Positions 9,749-17,811 of a stretch of 64,000 nucleotides of DNA are shown in pieces. Made by a program: the position numbers and the translations under genes. The stretch comes from Williamwhitmania taraxaci (GTDB taxonomy: Bacteria > Bacteroidota > Bacteroidia > Bacteroidales > Williamwhitmaniaceae), in assembly GCF_900096565.1 (NCBI RefSeq), contig NZ_FMYP01000005.1, positions 32,949 through 96,948 of the forward strand, in the 5' to 3' direction. The notes beneath the pieces were generated by a model that was not told the DNA's origin, made no database searches, and worked only from the letters and a program-made list of their open reading frames with translations. Each line of letters starts with the position of its first letter. Within the stretch, counting starts at the first letter, position 1.

Positions 9749-10833
9749 TGAAAAGATATCTGGTATCTTTAATTATTCTCCTTTTTGTTTCCTTCGGTAG
9801 CGTTACCAGAGCTCAAGATTTTTTGCGTATTGTTCGTCCATTTGTTCCTCCAAATTCCAGTAACCAGTCATCTACACTTCTCTTTCAATCCGATTCTCTT
9901 TTAAATCTGATTATCATCACTGATTTAAGAGGTTTGTTTCGTGAAAGAAGAGAAAAACCGCAGTATTTTGGGGGGCGGATATTTTATTTTAACAAAGACT
10001 CTATCCCTCTGTTTTTCGAAATGAAGTTACGTCAAAGAGGTAATTTTAGACGTCAAAAAGAAAACTGTAGCACTCCACCTCTTTTCATAAATTTTAAAAA
10101 AAATTCGGTTGCTGGAAGTCTCTTTGCTGGTCAAGATAAGGTAAAGTTGGTGACGCATTGCCGTGAGCGTAAGCGTTATGAACAAGATGTTTTGAATGAG
10201 TATCTTGCTTACCGTATTTATAATTTGGTGACCGAGTTTTCCTACAAAGTACGGTTGGCTAAAATTACTTATATTGATAGTTCTGGGCGGTTAAAGCCGA
10301 TAAGTCGCTTTGGGTTTTTTATAGAATCGAGAGATGAGTTCGAAAAACGGACCGGCGTTTCGTATGTGGAAACAAAAAATCTGCATCAAGAGGTTGTGGA
10401 CCGCTATCAGATGACTTTGGTAACAATATTTCAGTATTTAATAGGAAACACAGATTGGTCAGTGCCCAATCGACACAATATCGATTTGTATTTAGGCAAT
10501 TCCCAAAACCCATTAATCCCAGTCACTTTCGATTTTGATTTTTCTGGATTGGTAAATGCCCCATATGCGCAACCGCAGCCCATGCTTGGGATTAAGAAGG
10601 TCACAGATCGACTTTATCGTGGATTCCCTCGAACTATCGAGGAAGTTGATTCTGTTTTGGGATTATTCAAAGCCAAAGAGCAGGCAATTTCTAAAGAGTT
10701 ACGGAGCCTGCCTTCTATGGATAAAGGTCAACAAATAGAAGCGTATCGCTTCCTACATTCGTTTTTTGAGGAAACGAATAGTAACAACAAGGCAATTCGC
10801 ATTTTTATTGATGGAAGCCGTAACCTCGAGTAG
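9748..10833 (+). CDS. Exported CotH-like kinase-fold protein
   Basis: A 361-residue protein with a signal peptide (about 1-22). I read the rest as a distant relative of spore coat CotH, an atypical secreted protein kinase. Matching landmarks in order are R-G-N at 97-99, a Lys-rich strand at 131-133 (K-V-K-L), a helix with Glu151, the strand block ending in F-F-I-E at 190-193, the L-I-G-N-T-D-W segment at 231-237 followed by H-N (243-244), and F-D-F-D at 261-264, which would correspond to the metal-binding D-x-D of CotH. The gene overlaps the phosphatase gene by one base (TAATG), a sign of translational coupling. Kinase activity is inferred only; the alternative is a conserved Bacteroidota protein with the same fold but no activity. 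Confidence 0.6.
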   Translation: MKRYLVSLIILLFVSFGSVTRAQDFLRIVRPFVPPNSSNQSSTLLFQSDSLLNLIIITDLRGLFRERREKPQYFGGRIFYFNKDSIPLFFEMKLRQRGNFRRQKENCSTPPLFINFKKNSVAGSLFAGQDKVKLVTHCRERKRYEQDVLNEYLAYRIYNLVTEFSYKVRLAKITYIDSSGRLKPISRFGFFIESRDEFEKRTGVSYVETKNLHQEVVDRYQMTLVTIFQYLIGNTDWSVPNRHNIDLYLGNSQNPLIPVTFDFDFSGLVNAPYAQPQPMLGIKKVTDRLYRGFPRTIEEVDSVLGLFKAKEQAISKELRSLPSMDKGQQIEAYRFLHSFFEETNSNNKAIRIFIDGSRNLE

Positions 10834-10834
10834 C

Positions 10835-11506
10835 ATGGAAAATTTTGAATTAAAGCGTATTTTACTTAGTGCTGTAATTCCATTGCTTTTAGTTTTGGCA
10901 ATAGTAATCATTTTCTTCCTACAGCAATTTCAGTTTATTGAAGGCTATCGGTGGGGTATTTATCCTAGAGTGGAATCCGGATTGATTGGTGTTTTGTTGG
11001 CTCCTTTGGTGCATTCGGACTGGTCTCATTTAGTATCAAATATTGTAACTTTTTTCTTTTTGGCGACAGCCGTTTTTTATTTTTACCGCGATTTGGGGTT
11101 AGTTGTGTTACTCATTTGTTGGGTATCAGGTGGTTTTCTGACATGGCTGTTTGCACGAGAATCTTTCCACATAGGTGCTTCTGGCGTTGTTTATGGACTA
11201 GCCTCTTTTTTGTTTTTTAGTGGCATTGTTCGACAAAACATTCAACTTCTGGCTGTTTCATTGATAGTTGTAGTACAGTATGGCGGTCTTGTTTGGGGAA
11301 TTCTTCCCACGTTTAAGGAATTTTCTTTCGAAAGTCACCTCTTTGGCGGATCCGTTGGTTTTGTATTGGCAATTGTATTGCAAAATAAAGGGCCACAATT
11401 ACCCGTTAATGTATGGAACCGTGATTATCCCGAAGACGATAACTCAGAGTTTTATGAAGATGAATCGGAAATTAGCAATGACCAAGTGCCGGAAAGTAAA
11501 GATTAA
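10835..11506 (+). CDS. Rhomboid-family intramembrane serine protease
   Basis: A 223-residue polytopic membrane protein with about six TM helices. Catalytic landmarks are present: the W-S-H-L-x-S-N segment at 63-69, the nucleophile Ser116 in G-A-S-G, and the partner His168 in E-S-H-L-F-G. Rhomboids cleave TM helices of substrate proteins within the membrane. I chose the ATG at 10835 because it lies two bases after the upstream stop and starts directly before TM1; an upstream in-frame start would overlap the CotH-like gene by about 65 bases. The C-terminal tail of some 40 residues is acidic and hydrophilic. As last gene of the packed operon it may act on one of the membrane-anchored products encoded upstream, such as the TPR phosphatase; that link is inference. 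Confidence 0.85.
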   Translation: MENFELKRILLSAVIPLLLVLAIVIIFFLQQFQFIEGYRWGIYPRVESGLIGVLLAPLVHSDWSHLVSNIVTFFFLATAVFYFYRDLGLVVLLICWVSGGFLTWLFARESFHIGASGVVYGLASFLFFSGIVRQNIQLLAVSLIVVVQYGGLVWGILPTFKEFSFESHLFGGSVGFVLAIVLQNKGPQLPVNVWNRDYPEDDNSEFYEDESEISNDQVPESKD

Positions 11507-11614
11507 AAGAAACTATTTTCCAGCGATGAACGTAGATTAGGTCTCATGGATAAGGGTGAATAGGTGTTTTTTTAAATCATTCACCATTATCATGTGATAG
11601 AGGATCAATTTTTT

Positions 11615-11622
11615 TATATTTG
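11615..11622 (+). promoter_or_regulatory. -7 element of Bacteroidota promoter (bactofilin)
   Basis: TATATTTG matches the Bacteroidota TAnnTTTG -7 consensus 32 bases before the bactofilin ATG. No TTG lies at the ideal 19-20 base distance upstream, so support is partial. Confidence 0.4.
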
Positions 11623-11653
11623 TGGGCAACAAAAGATTTTTAAACTTATTAAC

Positions 11654-12058
11654 ATGGCCAAGTATAACGAATCAGAGGCAATTTCTGCAAACATTAACCT
11701 CATTGGAGGTGGAACGGAAATAACAGGTGATATTACTTCCAACGGGGATATCCGGATTGATGGTGTTCTTTTCGGTAATATTACTACGCGTGGTAAAATT
11801 GTGATAGGGGAAACCGGTCGAATTAAGGGTGAGATGAACTGTAGAAATGCAGATATCTCTGGTACAGCCGATGGAAAGTTAACCGTTACTGAACTAATAG
11901 CGCTTAAGTCTTCTAGTCGCGTGAACGGTGATATTACCACTGGCCGATTTTCTGTGGAACCCGGCGCTCGATTTACTGGCTTTTGCAATATGACTGATTC
12001 CGATCAACCTAATAGTATTGCAAACAGCGAAGATTTTTCCAAGAAAATATCCGAATAA
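11654..12058 (+). CDS. Bactofilin
   Basis: A 134-residue bactofilin. The core (about 15-115) is a run of short beta strands with regularly spaced Gly-Asp/Gly-Asn turns (G-D-I-T, G-N-I-T, G-E-M, G-D-I-T), the right-handed beta-helix that polymerises without nucleotide into filaments. These scaffold cell-shape, polarity and wall-synthesis proteins. Short disordered tails flank it. I chose the ATG at 11654, which leaves the usual short N tail; a longer frame from 11594 adds 20 residues overlapping a likely promoter (TATATTTG at 11615). It follows the rhomboid gene by 147 bases and probably has its own promoter. A hairpin terminator follows at 12079. The family assignment is firm. Confidence 0.92.
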   Translation: MAKYNESEAISANINLIGGGTEITGDITSNGDIRIDGVLFGNITTRGKIVIGETGRIKGEMNCRNADISGTADGKLTVTELIALKSSSRVNGDITTGRFSVEPGARFTGFCNMTDSDQPNSIANSEDFSKKISE

Positions 12059-12078
12059 ACTGTACTTCGATATAATAA

Positions 12079-12100
12079 TGAGGGGCCTCTGGCCCTTTTT
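12079..12100 (+). terminator. Terminator after bactofilin
   Basis: A GC-rich stem (AGGGGCC at 12081-12087 with GGCCCTT at 12091-12097, one G-U pair, three-base loop) runs into five T residues. Confidence 0.7.
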
Positions 12101-12421
12101 ATTTTGCTTTTTAAGCAATAATTTGTAGATTGGTGAAATATTTCAACATATTATTCTTGGAAGAATACTTGTTTTATGGGATAGATATCTGATTGATTTT
12201 TCGTTAACTCAAGTACATCAGGTTTTTTTGAACATATCATTTTAGCGGAATTGTATTGGTTCGTTATTTTCGGTTAGAATGGGCCTGTTTGAGTTTATAT
12301 CCTTTGGTTCGAGAATTTCTGTGGTCTGAATACCATTTTCCACTACTTCGTTATTGTGGATAATATATCGCTTACCATCCAATAGTTACTTCGTTGATGT
12401 GCCAAACTAATTACTGTTTAC
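12101..12421. other. Non-coding leader upstream of the atp genes
   Basis: About 320 AT-rich bases between the bactofilin terminator and the atpI-like gene. I see no convincing gene, tRNA or repeat. It must hold the promoter of the ATP synthase operon, but no exact TAnnTTTG element stands out; TATCCTTTG near 12299 is a near match with one extra base. Confidence 0.5.
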
Positions 12422-12820
12422 ATGAAATCATTCTTTTCCAAAGAGATGCTCAAAACGTTATTGTTTGGTGGTTTTTTAGCTCTCATCTCGTTTTTGATTT
12501 TTCACTATATTGTTCCTGAACATTATTTTAATGCATTTCCGTTTTTGCTCCTGCTGTTCATCCTCTATTCCATATTTAGTCATGTTTTTTTGGATCAATC
12601 GGATACCTTAAGGCCTCAAGCCTTCCTTAATCGATATTTGTTTGTAACCTCGGCTAAACTTTTTCTGCTGTTAATGGTTGTTGTTTTCTATATAGTAGTA
12701 ATTCGTGAAAAAGCAGCAGCATTTCTTATTAGTTTGTTAATCATATACTTTATCTTTCTTGTTTTTGATATTTCAACCTTGCTGGGCAAATCGAGAACAT
12801 CGAATCAAAAAAAGAACTAA
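12422..12820 (+). CDS. Small four-helix membrane protein, AtpI-like
   Basis: A 132-residue membrane protein with four predicted TM helices (about 11-29, 38-55, 76-94, 100-121) and a basic C-terminal tail. It sits 19 bases upstream of atpB in the position often held by AtpI/UncI or AtpZ, small proteins that help assemble the c-ring or supply ions to it. I see no diagnostic motif, so the call rests on size, topology and position. The ATG at 12422 is the only good start. It is the first gene of the atp block and is probably co-transcribed with it. Confidence 0.6.
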   Translation: MKSFFSKEMLKTLLFGGFLALISFLIFHYIVPEHYFNAFPFLLLLFILYSIFSHVFLDQSDTLRPQAFLNRYLFVTSAKLFLLLMVVVFYIVVIREKAAAFLISLLIIYFIFLVFDISTLLGKSRTSNQKKN

Positions 12821-12839
12821 ATTTCGAAAAATTTTCAAC

Positions 12840-13940
12840 GTGCAGCATTTAAGACATACTATTGGTATACTTGTTTTTATGGGCTTTTTCCACTTTGGAT
12901 TTGCCCAGGATTCAGTTCAAGATACTTCTGTGCATTCCGGGAAGAAATTTTTGCCGGGTGAGTTTATTATGGAGCATATAGGAGATGCCTATAGTTGGCA
13001 TATCACCTCAATAGGAGAGACTGAACTTAGCATCCCCCTTCCTGTAATTCTGTATTCAAAGCATACCGGTTTCCATGTTTTTATGTCTAGCAAACTGCAT
13101 AAAAGCAGTTATCACAATTTTTCCATTCCGAGTGACGGTAAATACAAGGGAAAAATTGTTGAGAGCGTGGCCCAGTTGGATGGCTCTGTCTTAACGATTC
13201 GACCTATTGATATATCCATAACGAAGGTAGTGCTTTCTGTTTTTATGACAGTTGGGTTCATGATATGGATCTTTTTGTCGGTAGCTCGAACGTATGTCCG
13301 GAATCCAGATAAGGCACCAAGTGGTGTGCAAAATTTATTTGAACCGATGATTCTTTTTGTTCGCGATGACATTGCACTTCCCTCTATTGGTGAGAATAGA
13401 TATCGGCAGTACATGCCATTTTTACTAACTATTTTCTTTTTTATTTGGTTCGTAAATATGTTGGGCCTTATTCCAATTTTCCCTGGAGGAGCAAATGTTA
13501 CTGGTAATATTGCTATAACAATCGTTTTGGCGCTTTTTACATTTGTCATAACAATGTTTAGCACCAACAAACACTATTGGGTTGAGGTTTTTAACAATCC
13601 AGAAATTCCATGGTGGTTAAAATTGCCTATTCCGATTGTTCCAATTGTTGAGTTTTCGGGTGTTTTTACAAAGCCGTTTGTTCTCATGATCCGACTATTT
13701 GCCAATATTTTAGCCGGACATATGGTGGCTACTGTTTTTTTTAGTTTGATTTTTATTTTTGGTAACCTCTCTGTTACTGCAGGATATGGTTTCTCCATAC
13801 TAACAATTCTATTTACTGTATTTATGTCTCTTTTGGAGGTGCTGGTTGCATTTATCCAAGCGTATGTATTTACAATGCTTTCTGCTATTTATTTTGGCAT
13901 GGCAAAGGTCGAGGCACATCACACGCAACAAGCTCACTAG
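12840..13940 (+). CDS. atpB: F1Fo ATP synthase subunit a
   Basis: The membrane stator subunit that forms the proton half-channels with the c-ring. The essential arginine is Arg285 in R-L-F-A-N-I-L-A-G-H. The last 220 residues are the usual five-to-six-helix core. Ahead of it lies an N-terminal extension of about 120 residues that starts with a signal-peptide-like stretch ending in F-A-Q and continues as a hydrophilic, presumably periplasmic region; this form is familiar in Bacteroidota. I chose the GTG at 12840, 19 bases after the upstream stop, because it gives a proper basic/hydrophobic signal. The ATG at 12879 would leave the signal too short. Length from GTG is 366 residues. It is followed by atpE. 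Confidence 0.93.
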   Translation: MQHLRHTIGILVFMGFFHFGFAQDSVQDTSVHSGKKFLPGEFIMEHIGDAYSWHITSIGETELSIPLPVILYSKHTGFHVFMSSKLHKSSYHNFSIPSDGKYKGKIVESVAQLDGSVLTIRPIDISITKVVLSVFMTVGFMIWIFLSVARTYVRNPDKAPSGVQNLFEPMILFVRDDIALPSIGENRYRQYMPFLLTIFFFIWFVNMLGLIPIFPGGANVTGNIAITIVLALFTFVITMFSTNKHYWVEVFNNPEIPWWLKLPIPIVPIVEFSGVFTKPFVLMIRLFANILAGHMVATVFFSLIFIFGNLSVTAGYGFSILTILFTVFMSLLEVLVAFIQAYVFTMLSAIYFGMAKVEAHHTQQAH

Positions 13941-13965
13941 GTACTTTAACATAAACTTTGACATT

Positions 13966-14226
13966 ATGATTACTTTAGGTATTATTATGGAAGCGGCCGC
14001 CGCTGGTGCTGGTATTGCAAAACTTGGTGGTGCCATTGGTGCCGGTATTGCAGCTCTTGCTGCTGGTGTTGGAATCGGAAAAATTGGTGCATCTGCTCTC
14101 GAGGCAATTGCCCGTCAACCAGAAGCGATAAGCGATATTCGTTCCAATATGATTCTTGCTGCTGCCCTTATTGAAGGTGTTGCGTTTTTTGCTATCATTA
14201 TCTCCTTCTTAGCGCTTGTTCTTTAA
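13966..14226 (+). CDS. atpE: F1Fo ATP synthase subunit c
   Basis: An 86-residue hairpin of two TM helices forming the rotor ring. The Gly/Ala-rich first helix, the polar loop A-R-Q-P-E and the ion-binding Glu70 in L-I-E-G are all present. The residues that make sodium-specific rings (Gln in helix 1 and Ser/Thr after the Glu) are absent: the first is Ile and the second Gly, so I infer proton coupling. I chose the ATG at 13966, 25 bases after atpB, in preference to a long upstream frame overlapping atpB; an ATG at 13987 is a possible alternative. It is followed by atpF after 17 bases. Confidence 0.95.
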   Translation: MITLGIIMEAAAAGAGIAKLGGAIGAGIAALAAGVGIGKIGASALEAIARQPEAISDIRSNMILAAALIEGVAFFAIIISFLALVL

Positions 14227-14243
14227 TTCAAAAAATCAAATAA

Positions 14244-14738
14244 ATGGAACTGCTAATCCCAGAAGTCGGGTTAATTTTTTGGATGCTCTTATCATTCTCC
14301 TTTTTGCTTTTTATTCTAGGAAAGTATGCTTGGCCTATAATATTAAGTTCGTTAAAGAAAAGAGAGGATTATATTAGAGAGTCTTTAATTACTGCCCATA
14401 AGGCACAAGATGATTACTACCGCTTGCAAAAGGATGGTTCCGAGATTTTGAATAAAGCACGGGTTCAACAGGAAGAGATTCTTATGGAAGCGCGTAATCT
14501 TAAAGAGACCATGCTCGCCGATGCCAGAATTATTGCTCAAGAAGAAACGAAACGGCAAATGGAATTGGCGAAAGTTCAAATACAGCTGGAGCGAGATCGT
14601 GCTCTTGCTGATCTGAAAAAGCAAGCAGCACTTCTTTCGGTTGATATAGCAGAGGAGATTTTGAAAAGGGAATTGGTCGACTCCAAGGAACAAGATCGAT
14701 TAATTCAGCAGTTGTTGGACAACGTAAAGTTAAACTAG
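14244..14738 (+). CDS. atpF: F1Fo ATP synthase subunit b
   Basis: A 164-residue peripheral-stalk subunit: one N-terminal TM helix (about 9-27) followed by a long charged, Ala/Glu/Lys-rich coiled coil. It dimerises and links Fo to the delta subunit at the top of F1. The length is usual for the family. It starts 17 bases after atpE, and three bases separate its stop from atpH, fitting co-translation within the operon. Confidence 0.93.
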   Translation: MELLIPEVGLIFWMLLSFSFLLFILGKYAWPIILSSLKKREDYIRESLITAHKAQDDYYRLQKDGSEILNKARVQQEEILMEARNLKETMLADARIIAQEETKRQMELAKVQIQLERDRALADLKKQAALLSVDIAEEILKRELVDSKEQDRLIQQLLDNVKLN

Positions 14739-14741
14739 GCA

Positions 14742-15293
14742 ATGAACCACGGACGCCTTCACGTAAAATATGCTAACGCTCTCTACGATTTTGCAGAGTC
14801 GTCTAATGCTATTCAGGTCGTTTATGAGGACATGAATAAGATTAATAATTTGCTTGCGACCTCTCCTGAATTACTTGAACTTTTAGATTCACCAGTAATC
14901 TATCCTACCCGAAAGAAAGAGTTAATAGATAAGCTATTTCTTGGTCGGTTGTCGGATGTTACTATTCGATATCTTCATTTTCTGGTTGACAAACACAGGG
15001 AAATGCACTTGAAGTACATCGCTATAACTTTTTTTCGAATTTACCGTGAGAAGATGGGTATCACTCGAGTAGAGTTTGTTTCTGCTTTGGAAGTCAGTGA
15101 TACATTTAAGGTAACCATCAGGAAAGAGCTAGAAAAATCCATTTCTGGTGAATTGGAACTGGTTTTTCAAACAAAAGCGGATCTAATCGGAGGATTTACG
15201 TTAGCCCTAAATGATAGTTTACTCGATGCCAGTGTTGCAACTAAATTGCGGCGCTTGAAAACAAAAGTTCAAGAATCTTACAATAGTCATTAA
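14742..15293 (+). CDS. atpH: F1Fo ATP synthase subunit delta
   Basis: A 183-residue delta (OSCP) subunit that joins the b stalk to the alpha3beta3 head. The N-terminal helical bundle begins with Y-A-N-A-L-Y-D-F, the usual opening of the family. The conserved C-terminal region has L-I-G-G-F-T-L at about 147-153 and ends with a basic stretch and K-L-R-R-L-K. It lies between atpF and atpA with short spacers (3 and 18 bases). Confidence 0.93.
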   Translation: MNHGRLHVKYANALYDFAESSNAIQVVYEDMNKINNLLATSPELLELLDSPVIYPTRKKELIDKLFLGRLSDVTIRYLHFLVDKHREMHLKYIAITFFRIYREKMGITRVEFVSALEVSDTFKVTIRKELEKSISGELELVFQTKADLIGGFTLALNDSLLDASVATKLRRLKTKVQESYNSH

Positions 15294-15311
15294 ATAATTA
15301 ATCATATAGCT

Positions 15312-16892
15312 ATGGCCGATATTAAGCCAGGTGAAATTGCTGAAATCCTAAAAATGGAACTTTCCGGCATGAGCGGAGTGGACCATTTTGAGGAGGTTGG
15401 GCGCGTTCTGCAGGTTGGTGACGGCATTGCCCGTTTGTATGGAATGTCCAATGTTCGCTCGAATGAGTTAATTGAGTTCGAGAATGGCGTTCTCGGAATT
15501 GTGCTCAACCTTGAGGAGGATAATGTTGGTGTTGTACTTCTGGGTTCCTCCGAAAAAATTAAGGAAGGCTATACCGCAAAGGGTACTGGCCGTATTGCTT
15601 CCATTAATGTTGGAGAAGGATTACTGGGCCGGGTAATTAACACCATTGGTGAACCGCTGGACGGAAAAGGCCCTATTCCTGGAGAACTTTTTGAAATGCC
15701 ACTTGAGCGTAAAGCGCCAGGTGTTATTTTCAGACAACCTGTAAATGAGCCACTACAAACGGGATTGATGGCAATTGACGCAATGTTTCCCATTGGAAGA
15801 GGTCAGCGCGAATTAATTATTGGTGATAGGCAAACGGGTAAAACTACCATTGCTATTGATACCATTATTAGTCAGCGGCAATTTTTTGAGCAGGGGAAGC
15901 CCGTTTACTGTATCTATGTTGCTATCGGACAAAAGAATAGTACTGTAGTTAATATTGCTAAGACTCTGGAAGAACACGGTGCATTGGCATATACTACCAT
16001 TGTTGCTGCTCCAGCCTCTGATCCAGCTGCACTCCAGTTTTATGCTCCTTTTGCAGGGGCCGCAATTGGTGAGTTCTTCCGAGACACTGGTCGCCCTGCA
16101 CTTATCGTTTATGATGATTTATCGAAACAGGCTGTTGCATATCGCGAAGTTTCGTTACTCTTACGTCGTCCACCTGGACGCGAGGCTTATCCTGGCGATA
16201 TATTTTACCTACATAGCCGCTTGCTCGAACGTGCTGCTAAGATTATTAATTCCGATGATATCGCTCGAAAAATGAACGATTTACCGGAGTCTATTAAACA
16301 TTTAGTGAAAGGCGGCGGATCACTTACCGCACTTCCTGTTATTGAAACTCAGGCAGGTGATGTTTCTGCGTATATTCCCACAAACGTGATATCCATAACG
16401 GATGGGCAAATATTTTTGGAGTCGAACTTGTTCAATGCGGGTATTAGACCAGCTATCAACGTGGGCGTCTCTGTGTCGAGGGTAGGCGGTAATGCTCAGT
16501 TAAAATCGATGAAAAAAATCGCTGGTCCTCTTAAGATTGACCAAGCTCAGTATAGAGAACTCGAGGCATTTTCGAAATTTGGTAGCGATTTAGATGCCTA
16601 CACCATGTCTGTTCTCAATAAAGGTGCAAAAAATGTGGAACTCTTAAAGCAGGGACTGCATTCGCCAATGCCTGTAGCCGAGCAAATTGCCATTCTCTAT
16701 TGCGGAACGAACGGACTGCTGAACGAGGTTCCTGTTGCTAAGGTGAAAGACTTTCAGCGTGCTTTTTTTGAAGTGCTTCATGCCAAGTATCCAGTTGAAA
16801 TATTAGAGAAACTGCAGCAAGGCGTGATTAATGATGATATTTCATCAAAGTTGGGCGAAATTGCTGTCGAAATTGCTAAACGTTTTATTTAA
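15312..16892 (+). CDS. atpA: F1Fo ATP synthase subunit alpha
   Basis: The 526-residue non-catalytic nucleotide-binding subunit of F1. The P-loop G-D-R-Q-T-G-K-T is at 171-178. The N-terminal beta-barrel crown, the central nucleotide-binding domain and the C-terminal helical domain have normal order and length. The arginine-finger region (S-V-S-R-V-G-G) is present. It starts 18 bases after atpH and ends 15 bases before atpG. Its partner beta-subunit gene is not next to atpG but about 3 kb downstream. Confidence 0.97.
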   Translation: MADIKPGEIAEILKMELSGMSGVDHFEEVGRVLQVGDGIARLYGMSNVRSNELIEFENGVLGIVLNLEEDNVGVVLLGSSEKIKEGYTAKGTGRIASINVGEGLLGRVINTIGEPLDGKGPIPGELFEMPLERKAPGVIFRQPVNEPLQTGLMAIDAMFPIGRGQRELIIGDRQTGKTTIAIDTIISQRQFFEQGKPVYCIYVAIGQKNSTVVNIAKTLEEHGALAYTTIVAAPASDPAALQFYAPFAGAAIGEFFRDTGRPALIVYDDLSKQAVAYREVSLLLRRPPGREAYPGDIFYLHSRLLERAAKIINSDDIARKMNDLPESIKHLVKGGGSLTALPVIETQAGDVSAYIPTNVISITDGQIFLESNLFNAGIRPAINVGVSVSRVGGNAQLKSMKKIAGPLKIDQAQYRELEAFSKFGSDLDAYTMSVLNKGAKNVELLKQGLHSPMPVAEQIAILYCGTNGLLNEVPVAKVKDFQRAFFEVLHAKYPVEILEKLQQGVINDDISSKLGEIAVEIAKRFI

Positions 16893-16907
16893 TCTAAGCG
16901 AATAAAG

Positions 16908-17783
16908 ATGGCCTCTCTTAAGGAGTTAAGAAATCGAATCACTTCGGTTACTTCTACAAGAAAGATTACAAGTGCCATGAAAATGGTTTCTGCTGCAAAG
17001 TTAAAGCGAGCACAGGATGCTATTTATAGGATGCGACCATACAGTTCTAAGTTAAATACCATGGTTAGTAACCTTACTATGGATTCTATGGTTTTTTCTG
17101 AACTTGCATTGGCAAAGGTTTCGGTACCTCGAAATGTCACCCTTGTAATTTATTCTGCTAACGGAAGTTTGTGCGGTGCGTTCAATAGTAATATTCTTAA
17201 ACTCGCGGAAGCAACTATGGACGAGTATCGGAACGCTTATCCAGAAGTTACCTTCTCCTTGCTTGTTTTCGGAAAACGAGGGTATGAGTATTTTATTAAG
17301 CGCAATTTCCACGCTTCTGGACCCTACAAAAGCTTGGTTGACAAGCCCAATTTAGATGTGCTGTCGGCTTTGACTAGTGGGCTTATACAATCGTTCATTA
17401 GTGATCATACCCAACGGGTCGAAATTATTTATAATGAGTTTGTAAGTGCAGGTGTTCAGCGACCCAAACGAGAGGTTATTCTTCCCTTTAGCAAAACTAA
17501 ATCAGAAAGTCAGTATGAATTAGGGTATATTTTTGAACCATCGGTTGAATTATTACTTGAAAAAATAGTGCCTAAGTCATTGAAAATAAAGATGTATTCT
17601 GCGTTACTTGAATCTGTTGCTGCCGAACAAGGTGCTCGCACTACAGCAATGCATGTGGCAACAGAGAATGCGTCTGACTTAATTGGGACGCTTAGTCTTC
17701 AGTATAATAAGGCGCGACAATCGGCCATTACGAATGAAATTTTGGAGATTACGACAGGGGCTGAAGCCCAGAAATCAAAATAA
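16908..17783 (+). CDS. atpG: F1Fo ATP synthase subunit gamma
   Basis: The 291-residue central shaft of F1. The N-terminal helix has R-I-x-S-V-x-S-T-R-K-I-T-x-A-M-K-M-V, a clear family signature, and the C-terminal helix has A-R-Q-x-x-I-T-N-E-I-x-E-I. The two form the coiled coil that rotates in the alpha3beta3 head. It is the last gene of the first atp block; a bidirectional terminator follows immediately, so atpD and atpC must be transcribed separately. Confidence 0.96.
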   Translation: MASLKELRNRITSVTSTRKITSAMKMVSAAKLKRAQDAIYRMRPYSSKLNTMVSNLTMDSMVFSELALAKVSVPRNVTLVIYSANGSLCGAFNSNILKLAEATMDEYRNAYPEVTFSLLVFGKRGYEYFIKRNFHASGPYKSLVDKPNLDVLSALTSGLIQSFISDHTQRVEIIYNEFVSAGVQRPKREVILPFSKTKSESQYELGYIFEPSVELLLEKIVPKSLKIKMYSALLESVAAEQGARTTAMHVATENASDLIGTLSLQYNKARQSAITNEILEITTGAEAQKSK

Positions 17784-17811
17784 AAAAAAGCGCCTAAATG
17801 GCGCTTTTTTT
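17783..17811. terminator. Bidirectional terminator, atpG / Na-Pi cotransporter
   Basis: A-run, then GCGCC (17790-17794), a five-base loop, GGCGC (17800-17804) and a T-run. The symmetric A and T tracts let it work for both convergent genes. It overlaps the stop region of each. Confidence 0.85.

Noticed and set aside
13112..13570. 152-residue minus-strand frame inside atpB
   Set aside because: Shadow of atpB, which has its catalytic Arg and normal helices.
13966..14226. Sodium-coupled ATP synthase
   Set aside because: Helix 1 lacks the Gln and the residue after the ion-binding Glu is Gly, not Ser/Thr; proton coupling fits better.
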